Assembly: GCA_029339505.1 (NCBI GenBank)
Contig: JAQISU010000163.1
Coordinates: 372,001 to 436,000, forward strand
Direction of reading: 5' to 3'
Length of the DNA: 64,000 nucleotides
From: Unio delphinus
Lineage: Eukaryota > Mollusca > Bivalvia > Unionida > Unionidae
Shown in pieces: positions 8,479 to 18,052 of this stretch. Below the pieces are notes generated by a model. The model saw only the letters and a program-made list of their open reading frames with translations. It made no database searches and was not told where the DNA came from. Each line of letters opens with the position of its first letter. Positions within the stretch are counted from its first letter, which is position 1. The translations under genes were made by a program, and so were the position numbers.

Positions 8479-8940
8479 ATGTCGTATAGTAATATCAATG
8501 TTACGTTGACACCTGGTCAAATAAAAAAACTACAATCCAAATCAGCTAAGCAATGTGGAACCACAATAACGCTGAAACCTAATCAAATGAATGGCGGAGG
8601 GAATAAACTATCGCTGACGAAAACTCAGGTTAATCACTTCAATAAAGCGTTTAAAGAAAAAAAAGGAGTTCAGGTTACTCTTTCTGCGAGCGCGATTAAA
8701 AACATGGAAAAGACTGGTGGTATATTCCCGTTGTTAGGGTTGATTCCAGGGTTGATTGCCGCAGCAGCCCCAGCGGTAGCGAAGGCAGCAGCGTTAGGAG
8801 CCATTGGTACCGCGGCAGGAATGGCATTGAAAAAGGCAACTGGAAAAGGGTATAAAAAAAAAGGAAAGGGTCTAAGACTACCAGGAACCCCGAGTTCATG
8901 GTACAGCGGAAAGGGTCTTCGAATTCCAGGAACGATATAG
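8479..8940 (+). CDS. Gly/Lys-rich virion-associated protein with hydrophobic helix, 153 aa
   Basis: The N-terminal half has three similar short blocks (VTLTPGQIKKL, LSLTKTQVNHF, VTLSASAIKNM), each a strand followed by a helix. Residues ~82-113 are an Ala/Leu/Ile-rich hydrophobic or amphipathic stretch (PLLGLIPGLIAAAAPAVAKA), and the tail is basic with the repeated phrase GKGLRxPGT. This plan resembles adenovirus pVI-type membrane-lytic or cement proteins that the viral protease matures, and the protease gene follows directly. Function is inference. The start follows TTTTGTATA. Confidence 0.6.
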   Translation: MSYSNINVTLTPGQIKKLQSKSAKQCGTTITLKPNQMNGGGNKLSLTKTQVNHFNKAFKEKKGVQVTLSASAIKNMEKTGGIFPLLGLIPGLIAAAAPAVAKAAALGAIGTAAGMALKKATGKGYKKKGKGLRLPGTPSSWYSGKGLRIPGTI

Positions 8941-8945
8941 TTCCT

Positions 8946-9350
8946 ATGTCCAATTTTGATTTAATTGATACCGCTAAAAAATTAAAAATAAAAAATTTCA
9001 GAGGGGTTTTTATGAGAGATCAGTTACCGGCACAACCAAATGATGTTGAAACCGGTATTATTAATTTAGATAATAGCTCCGGACCTGGAACTCACTGGGT
9101 TGCATACGCGATTGATCCACGTGGGATTATTTATTTTGACTCATATGGATTAGCGCCGCCGAAAGAATTTATGCGTTATATAAAAGATTTTCCAATGAAG
9201 ACTTGGTATTCTACGTTACCAACACAAACAATGCTTGATCCACCAATATGTGGTAATGAAGTATTAAACGTACTTGATGCTATATCCAAAAGATTTTCGA
9301 AACCACCTCATATAGTAGTAAATGAGTATACTAGCGGCAAATCTCTTTAA
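8946..9350 (+). CDS. Adenain-like (C5/Ulp1-fold) cysteine protease
   Basis: 134 aa from the ATG at 8946. A longer in-frame start at 8898 lies inside the previous gene, so the start just after that gene's stop is preferred. The catalytic order is clear: H50 in GPGTHWVAY, D65 in YFDSYGL, Q94 in PTQTML and C102 in PPICGNE. This is the maturation protease of adenoviruses, Polintons, adintoviruses and virophages, cutting capsid or core precursors in the virion. The length is short but typical for Polinton-type copies (adenain is about 200 aa). The gene is intact. It lies just after the membrane-active-type protein and is followed by two palindromes. Confidence 0.82.
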   Translation: MSNFDLIDTAKKLKIKNFRGVFMRDQLPAQPNDVETGIINLDNSSGPGTHWVAYAIDPRGIIYFDSYGLAPPKEFMRYIKDFPMKTWYSTLPTQTMLDPPICGNEVLNVLDAISKRFSKPPHIVVNEYTSGKSL

Positions 9351-9406
9351 AAAATTCTGAAAGAATTTTAGATTAAAAATCTTTAGATTGAAAATCCATC
9401 GGATTT
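9350..9406. terminator. Palindrome cluster after the protease gene
   Basis: AAAATTC/GAATTTT (9351-9369), AATCT/AGATT (9377-9388) and AAATCC/GGATTT (9392-9406) fill the spacer between the protease stop and the next start box. Confidence 0.45.
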
Positions 9407-9431
9407 AAACGATGAAAATATTTCTATAATA

Positions 9432-10460
9432 ATGATTGATATTTGGGGACGACCTTTATCATCGCTGAAAAAACCTGATAGTGGAGTTGAAACTGTTGAT
9501 AACAAGGATATTAAAAAACTAATCGAAGATGAAATATCCGAAATATTAAACCTAGCAAATATTGATCCTGGTGAAATAGTTGTATTTCAAGATCGTCAGG
9601 GTAAATTGAAAAGTAGTAATATCTCTCTTAATGATATTTTGGTTAAACAACGAGACGCAGCAGAGGATACTATCGCGTTATTTTCTGATGAGGGTAAACT
9701 CAAACCAGGTGTACTTGTTTCAACAATTACGGATAAATTAGCAACATATGATAACACAGTAAATTCATTGAAATCGCTTAATGATAAATATGACGATCAT
9801 ATAGTTGTATTTGACCAGTTTACTGCATTACAAAGAAATATAGTTGACAAAATTGATAAGCCCCTGCTAGAATTTTTTGGAAATCCACCAGTGACTGAAC
9901 CAAAACTCACCTTAATAAAAGATTCTATGTTAGAACTAGCAACTCTTCAATCCGAATATGAAAAACACACGAAACTATTTATGACGTTTCGTAAAAACCT
10001 CATGGATAAGTTTATTGGGAGCCCATTTGATAAAATTGAAATAACACTTCCCGATATTAAAAAATCCATCGATGAGCTTAAAACATTCAACAATGGAATA
10101 AGGGATGATGCAATGAGAATGATAAGCGTTGTTGAAAAAGTAAAAATTCCTCATAATAAATCTATCGTCAACAACGTAGTATACACGATTCAATACGGAT
10201 CATTTATGTGGACTCCCACAAACAATACTTTAACCGTAACCGCAGCAGTCAAGGGTATTTATCGATTAACAATAGTATCACCGAATCAGTTTAATATATC
10301 ATCGTCGAGTTCATCTGGAGTCAATAATACAATATCAACGATAATCGACAAGGATACAACTGAAAAATTCACGATAACGACTACAGATAGAAATCTAGTC
10401 AGGGTTTCAGTAACGTGGTACGTAGAATTCGTAGTGGATTTAAGTAAACAATTAAATTGA
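9432..10460 (+). CDS. Fibre-like or structural protein, 342 aa
   Basis: I cannot name a family with certainty. The first ~40 residues begin MIDIWGRPL and include an acidic helix. The middle (to ~245) is helical with heptad-like Leu/Ile spacing, probably coiled coil. The last ~100 residues are beta-rich with many Ser/Thr/Asn/Val (a jelly-roll or knob-like end). A coiled stalk with a beta end suits a trimeric fibre or spike, in keeping with a place between protease and penton-type genes. No catalytic motif or membrane span. The start follows TTTCTATAATA. Confidence 0.5.
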   Translation: MIDIWGRPLSSLKKPDSGVETVDNKDIKKLIEDEISEILNLANIDPGEIVVFQDRQGKLKSSNISLNDILVKQRDAAEDTIALFSDEGKLKPGVLVSTITDKLATYDNTVNSLKSLNDKYDDHIVVFDQFTALQRNIVDKIDKPLLEFFGNPPVTEPKLTLIKDSMLELATLQSEYEKHTKLFMTFRKNLMDKFIGSPFDKIEITLPDIKKSIDELKTFNNGIRDDAMRMISVVEKVKIPHNKSIVNNVVYTIQYGSFMWTPTNNTLTVTAAVKGIYRLTIVSPNQFNISSSSSSGVNNTISTIIDKDTTEKFTITTTDRNLVRVSVTWYVEFVVDLSKQLN

Positions 10461-10483
10461 TTTAAAAATTCTTTCACGATTCA

Positions 10484-10524
10484 AAATTACAAAGTAATTT
10501 GTAATTGAAAATGCTAGCGCTTTT
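10484..10524. terminator. Palindromes before the membrane-protein gene
   Basis: AAATTACAAAGTAATTT (10484-10500) is perfect apart from its loop. AAAATGCTAGCGCTTTT (10508-10524) is a diverged copy of the GCTAGC palindrome. Confidence 0.4.
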
Positions 10525-10532
10525 AAAATAAA

Positions 10533-11093
10533 ATGACTCCATCATCGAATCAGTATCGCTATGATCAAGTCAGAGAATTTCAAACTAAACTCAGTTCTCT
10601 CTGTGAGGAGTATCAAATAAAAATAAAAAAATACCAACGAAGAATAACCGCAGTTGATGTCACTGTGTACTCAGTGTCGGGAGTAATCACTGCTGCTGGA
10701 ATAATACTATCTTCGGTTACAATGATTGCTCCGGTTGTAGTTCCAATTGTTATTTCTTCCATAGCTACAATTGCTGGTATATTAACTGGGATCACAAAAA
10801 AACTATCATCGTGTAGCCAGAGTAAACTACATGATTATTTAATTAAATATCATATTGCATCTGCCGGTTACTCGCAATTATCCTCGTTGATATCATCGTC
10901 GTTGGATGACACAACAATATCAGATAGCGAATTCTCAACTATGGCTCAATTGTATAAATCAACAATGCTGAAATTAGAGCAGAATAATAATAATAATAAT
11001 GTCGTCGCAAGAACTACTTCAACAAATAGTAACAAATACAACACCGGTGAAAACAAGCACGATATCAGTAACCTCAACACGTCCCGAATTTAG
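10533..11093 (+). CDS. Membrane protein with hydrophobic hairpin, 186 aa
   Basis: Residues 1-38 are helical and charged. Residues ~43-90 form two adjacent hydrophobic spans (VTVYSVSGVITAAGIILSSV and MIAPVVVPIVISSIATIAGI) separated by a few residues. Then come a soluble helical part and an Asn run (NNNNNN) encoded by an AAT microsatellite. The layout (helix, two-span hairpin, helix) is like small SLATT-type or viral membrane proteins; the role is unknown. The last 95 bp overlap the start of the penton-type gene in another frame, so the natural C-terminus is uncertain. The start follows TTTTAAAATAAA. Confidence 0.5.
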   Translation: MTPSSNQYRYDQVREFQTKLSSLCEEYQIKIKKYQRRITAVDVTVYSVSGVITAAGIILSSVTMIAPVVVPIVISSIATIAGILTGITKKLSSCSQSKLHDYLIKYHIASAGYSQLSSLISSSLDDTTISDSEFSTMAQLYKSTMLKLEQNNNNNNVVARTTSTNSNKYNTGENKHDISNLNTSRI

Positions 11094-12332
11094 TGTGAAT
11101 TTTCCAAACCCCGTTCCCGTGAGCGAGATCGCATTAGCAAAACTACGAGTATATCATAGCTGGCCTAATATTAGATCGAAAGCATTTGGTGGTCAACAAC
11201 CGAATAATTCCTTGGTATTTGCAAACAAGAATCGTGAAGACGGAACACCAGATTGGCAGGTTGTTTCTATACCAACAGGATCATACCAAATCGAACAGAT
11301 CAATGCTGAATTTCAACGAAGAATTAAATCTATCACCGGAAAAGAATCGAAAATCGCTATAACAGTTCATGAACAACACTATCATCTGCTATCGAGATAA
11401 ATACAGAAGGATACGTTGTAGATATTTATCAGAGTTCTATAAGATCAGTGTTAGGATGGCCTGAATTACCACCGGATAACTCGCGAGAAAATTCGAAGGA
11501 TTTTCCACCCGAACCTAAAAAATCTGATTATATCACCGACAAAATAAAACCCGTCAATGAAGTCAAGAGTTATCAAGATTATGCTCCTAATAAATTCTTT
11601 AATAAAGAAATTTTTGAATCAATTTATGTTCCTCTCATTAACGGAAATTTCACAGCAATGAATAACGATTTTTCACTACTGCTAATATCTATTAAATCCG
11701 GCTCTCTCACCAAGGATGAATTTATCAACGTCGTAGAAACGGGTAATAAAATCATCGACGATATGAAAATATTTCACTCGAAAATTATTCAAGAAGTATT
11801 AAATGAAGAGATCTTACATGATAAGTTTGCGGATCTATACAATATTAATAAAACGGAGATTAAAGATTTTAAAATCCCTGGATATAACCCGGATAAACTA
11901 AAGAAACAACTTGACGATGCTATTAATATTGGGTTTAAAAGAATCCACGATAATTGGAAAAAATCGAAGAATCCTACAGCAAATATTCTGAAATTTAATA
12001 ATGATCCAGAAGGCGGCGGTAGACATATTGCTCCGAACAATGTGAATATTTCAACGGTGATTGCGCTCAATTTAGTATGTGATGTTATCGAAGGAAATTA
12101 TCAAATAAATCTCGAACAATCAAATCAAGCTCAGCAAGGATATATTTTATACTCATTTGCACCAACGGCTCCTCCAGGATTTCTAATTATTGAAGACCCA
12201 ACTAATCTAGTCTATATGCGATGTCATAATAATTTGTTAACGAGAATTAATTTCAAACTCACTGACCAATCTAATAATCTGATTGATTTACGAGGTGAGG
12301 TTTTACAAATTAGTTTATTTGTGAAATCTTAA
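10999..12332 (+). pseudogene. Penton-type minor capsid protein, frameshifted
   Basis: The first part (10999-11400, 133 aa) has the pattern of Polinton/adintovirus penton proteins: FSVNFPNPVPVSEIALAKLR with YHSWPNI, then IPTGSYQIEQINAEF. The second part (open from 11373, to 12332) begins with VDIYQSSIRSVLGWPE and ends in a beta-rich domain. The parts are in different frames, so a small indel between about 11373 and 11398 has broken the gene. Penton proteins (single jelly-roll) fill the five-fold vertices of the shell. Residues ENSKDFPPEP in the second part are encoded by a dispersed palindrome (11487-11505). The start overlaps the membrane-protein gene by 95 bp. Confidence 0.6.
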
Positions 12333-12339
12333 GGACTTG

Positions 12340-12590
12340 ATCAAATATTTAGTTAGCGCATTAGCAGCCGAGGAGGTGAACGTCAACTAAATGGCGTCTT
12401 TTTTTTTACCAAATGGACCCTTCTCTTAATATTTATTAGGTCTATTTGACAAATTAGGACTTCCTAGTAAATATTTATTAGAAGGGTTTATTTGACAAAT
12501 TGAGAACTTCCTAGTAAATATTAACTAGAAGGAAGCATCGTTGACGTCTAAAAAGCTGGTCTGTTCACCCTCTCTGCTGCTAGTTGAAAC
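12340..12590. repeat. Imperfect long palindrome, possible right end of the viral element
   Basis: Outer arms CAGCCGAGGAGGTGAAC (about 12365-12381) and GTTCACCCTCTCTGCTG (about 12562-12578), middle arms ACGTCAAC and GTTGACGT, and a core of two inverted AT-rich units with TTTGACAAATT and CTTCCTAGTAAATATT pair imperfectly over about 250 bp. It begins right after the last viral gene, and host-type sequence follows. It could be a terminal hairpin or a subterminal part of a TIR; equally it could be an unrelated foldback element. Confidence 0.5.
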
Positions 12591-13705
12591 AATTAAAACC
12601 TCATACTTTATTTACAGCAGCACTCTGATATTTTCAATGTATCTTTTCTTTGTGTAAATGATAATTTCTCTAGATATTTGGTACACAACTGATACACAAA
12701 GTACTTGATTAAAAAAAAATGAACCCTGTCCATCAAGTGAAAATAAAACTCCCAACTCTCCCCCCTCCCATTCAAGAAAATAAACAAACCTGAATATAAA
12801 TGTCATACCACTGGTCAGCAAACTGGACGTAACTGCAAAACTTAATAAGACATATGGATGGAATGATTAACAGACAACAGTAACACAGTATGTCCTACCA
12901 CCTATGGGGCATAAAAGTCACTGTAATAATTTATCTTCAGCTACCACAAAATGCCAAGGCACAACAAACTATAATATAATTTCATCTAATAATTTGCCCT
13001 TACCGAACGTCTTTTTATTAGAGTTTGGTATGAAGAATGAAGGATGGGTGGGGGACCCACACTGCCGAGTGGTTGAAGTGTTCACCCATACAGATCACTT
13101 GTACATCTGTTTGCATGTGTGTATTGACTCAACTAATTTTGGTATGTGACCAAGTTTGCCAGTAGTTTTTCATCTGTCAATTATTCTTCACAGGGTCTTC
13201 CAGGGTTGTCTTCCATACTGGCCTATCCTGTGCTGAAAAATGGTATCACACCCCGCACAACCAAAACCAAAAACAGAAGTCTGGAATTGTCATGTTAGGA
13301 AACTAGCTAAATTCTGACAATATTTCAGAACACTGTTTATTGATTGCTTCCTCCATTTCTTTCTTTTCCTTGTTTTTAATTTCCCTTGGATGATACATAA
13401 ATGAATGTTAAGAAATGAACAAGATAAATGTCACTGTCTGCCAACACATCAAAGTAATTTTCAATGACAATGTGAGATAATAATACAAAATATGACTAAC
13501 CTTTATGGAATATCTTACTTTGCAGGATCACTTGGCATTTAGAGTCAGGTCAAATTTTTTATATGTACACATGCGACTTCAATAACAAATACTCTAAAAT
13601 CAGGGATTCGATTAATCATAATATAACATCAACAATTAATGCTTCTATGTATAGGAAATTGCAAGTATGACAAGCTTTGAGAGTTCAACACCTCTTACTG
13701 TTTCA
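12591..13705. other. Host non-coding DNA
   Basis: No gene seen. A short fragment of the first SINE family lies in plus orientation at about 13,190-13,275; the rest is unique AT-rich sequence. Confidence 0.5.
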
Positions 13706-14317
13706 TTAACACATTAATCCTAGCGATGACTTTACGGGGCATGAGGTAGTAGCCTACTTCCAAGGTCCGTAGCATCAAGGTCATGCATGATACACTAAAG
13801 TGGGTTGTATTATAGAAAGGTAGACAGATTTAGTTCTACAATGATAGCAAGTAATCTGGACATTTTAATTGTATTACAAAATACAGTGGGAAAAACCGAA
13901 GTTTTTTTTTCACCCAAAAATCGACCATGGTTGGATTCCGAATTTGTGTCCAGATTTTAGACTTTATGGCCTTAGATCTACGGCAGACCAGCCTGAAACG
14001 CATACAGACAGGCCTGAGCAAAAAGTAAGATAAGGTGGGCATTTTGAATAAAGAGTCTTCTCCATATGAAAATTGTGGGTCCATTATGATTAAAAAAAAA
14101 CAAAAAAAAACAAAAAAAACAAAATACAAAATACAAAATAAAGGTCCAATTTTTACCTTTCTGCTCATGTGCAAGCAAACTAACCAATGAAAAACATTTT
14201 CTTTAACATTAGTAGCCATTTGTCTAACAGATTATTGTTTGGAAATCGATGTATTATGTGTTTCCTACTCGCATTTCATGCGAAAACAGCAAAAACCTTT
14301 AGCGGTTAATTTGTTAA
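13706..14317 (+). mobile_element. TTAA-flanked MITE, copy A
   Basis: Begins TTAACACATTAATCCTAG and ends with the inverted form of the same motif (GCGGTTAATTTGTTAA). The interior matches copies B and C (GGTAGTAGCCTACTTCCAA, GGTAGACAGATTTAG). It has no coding capacity; frames inside it are chance. The TTAA ends suggest mobilisation by a piggyBac-type transposase. Confidence 0.7.
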
Positions 14318-14750
14318 GTGGAACAAACTGATTCAGCAAGCATTTACTTACATGTATGGTGATTTAGTGTTCAGTCAATCTAGTACACATTTTCATTGCT
14401 TATATACATATGCCTACTGTGACCCAATGGACTTGCAAATCAGTCTAGTAATGCTGCTTGTTAAATCTGTCAATCCAAATTAATCAACTGCAAAACAGAA
14501 TTTATCTGATGAAGATGTTGTGATTGATTAATCAAATGGAATTTCCTAACCAAGCTAGCTCCCAGTATTAATGTGTTGATGCCCAGGTAGGATTAGATTC
14601 AATTATTTTATTATTAACCACATACTGATGAAACACATGATGCTGCTGAAATCATGCTGATATGAATCTGTTATATCAACAGTTTTGTTGCCAATACAGT
14701 ATTATTTTGCATCCAGTATATGCCAGTATATCAATTGAAATTATCTCATT
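14318..14750. other. Host non-coding DNA
   Basis: Unique sequence; I see no gene or repeat in it. Confidence 0.4.
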
Positions 14751-15480
14751 CATTATACTGTACACTGTTAAACTGTGGCTTTAATCAAAGACTTCTATCA
14801 TTATACTATACACTGTTACACTGACTTTAATCAAAGACTACTATCATTATACTATACTGTTAAACTGACTTTAATCAAAGACTACTATCATTATACTATA
14901 CACTGTTAAACTGACTTTAATCAAAGACTACTATCATTATACTATACACTGTTAAACTGACTTTAATCAAAGACTTCTATCATTATACTATACACTGTTA
15001 AACTGACTTTAATCAAAGACTTCTATCATTATACTATACACTGTTAAACTGACTTTAATCAAAGACTTCTATCATTATACTATACACTGTTAAACTGACT
15101 TTAATCAAAGACTTCTATCATTATACTATACACTGTTAAACTGACTTTAATCAAAGACTACTATCATTATACTATACACTGTTAAACTGACTTTAATCAA
15201 AGACTACTATCATTATACTATACACTGTTAAACTGACTTTAATCAAAGACTACTATCATTATACTATACACTGTTAAACTGACTTTAATCAAAGACATAT
15301 CACTGCACTATATACACTGTAAAAGTGCCTTTAATCAGACTTGTATCATATACACTGTTAAACTGAGGCTTTAATCAAAGACTTCTATCATTGCACTATA
15401 TACACTGTAACAGTGCCTTTAATCAGACATGTATCACTGCACTATGCACTGTGCCTTTAATCAAAGACTTCTATCAAATT
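14751..15480. repeat. 46-bp satellite array
   Basis: About 12 near-identical 46-bp units containing TATACACTGTTAAACTGACT followed by TTAATCAAAGAC up to 15,296, then progressively diverged units to about 15,480 and traces to 15,620. The units abut without spacers. Confidence 0.95.
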
Positions 15481-15688
15481 CGCTTTGCTATACAGCATGC
15501 CAGACTGACTTAATACTTAAATCTGAGACATCTATTACATTCACTGCACTATACACAACTAGACTGTGAATCAAAGACTTCTATCACATTTATTAGACTG
15601 CCATATATACTGAGACTCACATCAGAGACCTCAGAACATTGGGGATTGATAAGGTACTGTTAGTTGTAGATTTTAAAGCAGTCACAAT

Positions 15689-15854
15689 CAACGTTCCCTC
15701 TAAGCTTTGCGCGCGTGCATACAGCTGCTCAGGCAGCGCAGCTGAATTGTCAATTTTTGTTCAATCCAACGTTCAATTCTGCTCATCTCCGTAATGCTTG
15801 CGCATTGCAGTGAGCACTGCGCACACATCTAACATTCGGTTAGAGGGAACGTTG
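15689..15854. mobile_element. 166-bp hAT-type MITE
   Basis: Ends CAACGTTCCCTCTAA and its inverse TTAGAGGGAACGTTG form 15-bp inverted repeats. Flanks GTCACAAT and GACACAAT match at 7 of 8 bases, an 8-bp target duplication as in hAT elements. The interior is GC-richer than its surroundings, with GCGCGCG. Non-coding. Confidence 0.85.
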
Positions 15855-16078
15855 GACACAATGACAGTTGTACCCAAACACTTCAGTCTCCAATCCAGGA
15901 TTCAACAAAAATGTCATGTTTGACATAATCACAACAACTGATACAAATTAAAAGATGGATGTTGCTGAAACTTGGTTTGGCCAGTGCACATAGAAATTTT
16001 TTCGCTGGACTAGTGGGCCGGTGAATTAATTATGTGCCAGCAAATTTAGGTCAACAATGATTGTTTTACTGATCACTC

Positions 16079-16708
16079 TTAACACATTAACCCCTGGAGG
16101 TTTTTGCTGTTTTCACATGAAATGCGAGTAGGAAACACATTTTGGGGACTATTTCGGAATACATCGTAATACATCGATTTCCAATCAATAATCCGTTAGA
16201 CAAATGGTTGCTAATGATACAGGAAATGTTTTTCATTGGTTAGTTTGCTGGCGCATGAGCAGAAGGGCAAAAATCGGACTCCTTTTTTATTTATTTTTTT
16301 TGCTTAACGGACCGGACCCATAATTTTCGTATGTAGAAGACTCTTTATTCAAAATGTCCACCTTATCCTACTTTTTGCACAGGTTCACCTGTCTGTGTGC
16401 GTCTCAGACTGGTTTTCCGTAGATCTGAGGTCATAAAGTCTAAAATCTGGACACAAATTCGGAATCCGACCATGGGCGATTTTTGGATGAAAAAAAAAAC
16501 GGGTCCAAAAACTTCGGTTTTTCCCTCTGTATTTTGTAATGCAATTAAAATGTCCAGATTACTTGCATTCATTGTAAAGCTACATCTGTCTACTTTTCAA
16601 TGATACCACCCACTTTAGTGTATCATGTATGACCTTGACGCTACAGACCATGGAAGTAGGCTACTACCTCATACCCCGTAAAGTCGTCGCTAGGGGTTAA
16701 TGTGTTAA
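16079..16708 (-). mobile_element. TTAA-flanked MITE, copy B (inverted relative to A)
   Basis: Ends TTAACACATTAACCCCTGG and CTAGGGGTTAATGTGTTAA give a clear ~19-bp terminal inverted repeat. The interior is copy A reversed. Copies A and B flank the 46-bp satellite and the hAT MITE as a large inverted pair. Confidence 0.8.
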
Positions 16709-17230
16709 CAAAATGCATAGTCCAAGACCTGTTGGTGCATTACATTACAGCAGATCTGTATCTATGCAGTTTGCATTGGACTACTTATAAGCTATTATAT
16801 ATGGTAAGAGTGTTATAGTAATAAAATTATTGTTAGAAACATTTTTATTGTGACAGCCACAAAAAATGCTTCTATTCTCACCAACAGTACAAGTCTTTTA
16901 CAAACTTGACACAACCAAGTACAAAATCTTTATCACTGATGCCACTGTTGTGCCACCAAGTGACAGAATGATATGTACTCAAGTCCTGCCAATTTCCAAT
17001 GCAGGTAAGACTATTAAAAAAGGTAAAACTGTGTGGTGAAAGGAGTTAATACTTATAGGGTATTACTATTGGGCTAAATGTAATTGAAGTGAAATGGTAT
17101 TTATCATGATTTACAAGAGAAGATACATTTGCATACAAATTTTCTACATTCTCTTGATACATTTTATAACTGTATGTCTAGGATAGAAGAGAGAATAATG
17201 TATAATAACTAAAGTATTTACTAATATTTC

Positions 17231-17268
<38 letters not shown>

Positions 17269-17809
17269 ATTTGGAGCGCAATATAACTCTTGAAAGAAAA
17301 AAAGTTGATATTTTCCCAATTCAAATGTAGTATCATATTAAATACGCATTTCTTTTCTTTTTATTTGCAAGTTATTGCACTCCCATACAACTTTATATTG
17401 AACTAACTAACATGTGGCTAATAGTGTATTAGGAACTACTTTGTAAACAATTTATGCACACTGTTGTAGTAAAGACTTTATGTTTTGGTTTTTTAAACTT
17501 GTTTCTGAATGAACTAAACAAGATGTTTCATGAACTGCCATAATCCAACTACTTATGGCACATTCCACATTGATTTTTATGATACAATGTTTCCGATTTA
17601 GGCTAGCAATGGATGCCAGACAGGGTTCTTACAAATAACATGCAAGTGACAAAGCATAAACTGTCTTCTTTAGTTGGTCATAAGAATGGTGATAAATATG
17701 CTCAGTTTTTCATACTGAATTTTCTTAAAATGTATTTTCTTAATTCTGCAAATCTGAATTACATGAGCCATGTCATGGGTTCTCAAGCTTGATTGCACAT
17801 TTCAAAACT
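16709..17809. other. Host non-coding DNA with TTA microsatellite
   Basis: A (TTA)n run lies at about 17,229-17,269. A possible short plus-strand exon (16,888-17,004) is treated under findings. No other gene is seen. Confidence 0.4.
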
Positions 17810-18052
17810 GTTGTTTTTGTTGTAGGGTTTAATGCCATTTTTCAGCACACGATAGGCTATACATGGCAGCCATATTATTGGTGAAGGAAAAACCTGGGAA
17901 ACCCCCCGGAAAGAACCACTGACCCATGAGATGCTACTGGCAAGCTTACTCACATAACTACATTAGCCGAATCTTAGACTTGAACCCATGCAGACAGAGG
18001 TGAGATGGCAGTGATCTGTAATGGAGAGCACTTTAGACCGCTTAGGGCCTCC
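17810..18052 (-). mobile_element. SINE family 1 copy (tRNA-derived)
   Basis: Read on the minus strand, it begins with a tRNA-like head and has a conserved body with CACCAATAATATGGCTGCC and a tail in AACAACAGTTTTG. Five similar copies occur in the window. The pol III A/B boxes are best seen in the copy at 27,885. Confidence 0.75.

Noticed and set aside
13836..14219. 127-codon minus-strand frame
   Set aside because: Lies within MITE copy A; not conserved as a frame in copies B and C.
14751..15480. Regular repeats that could suggest a CRISPR array
   Set aside because: Units abut directly with no unique spacers, and the host is an animal; it is a satellite.
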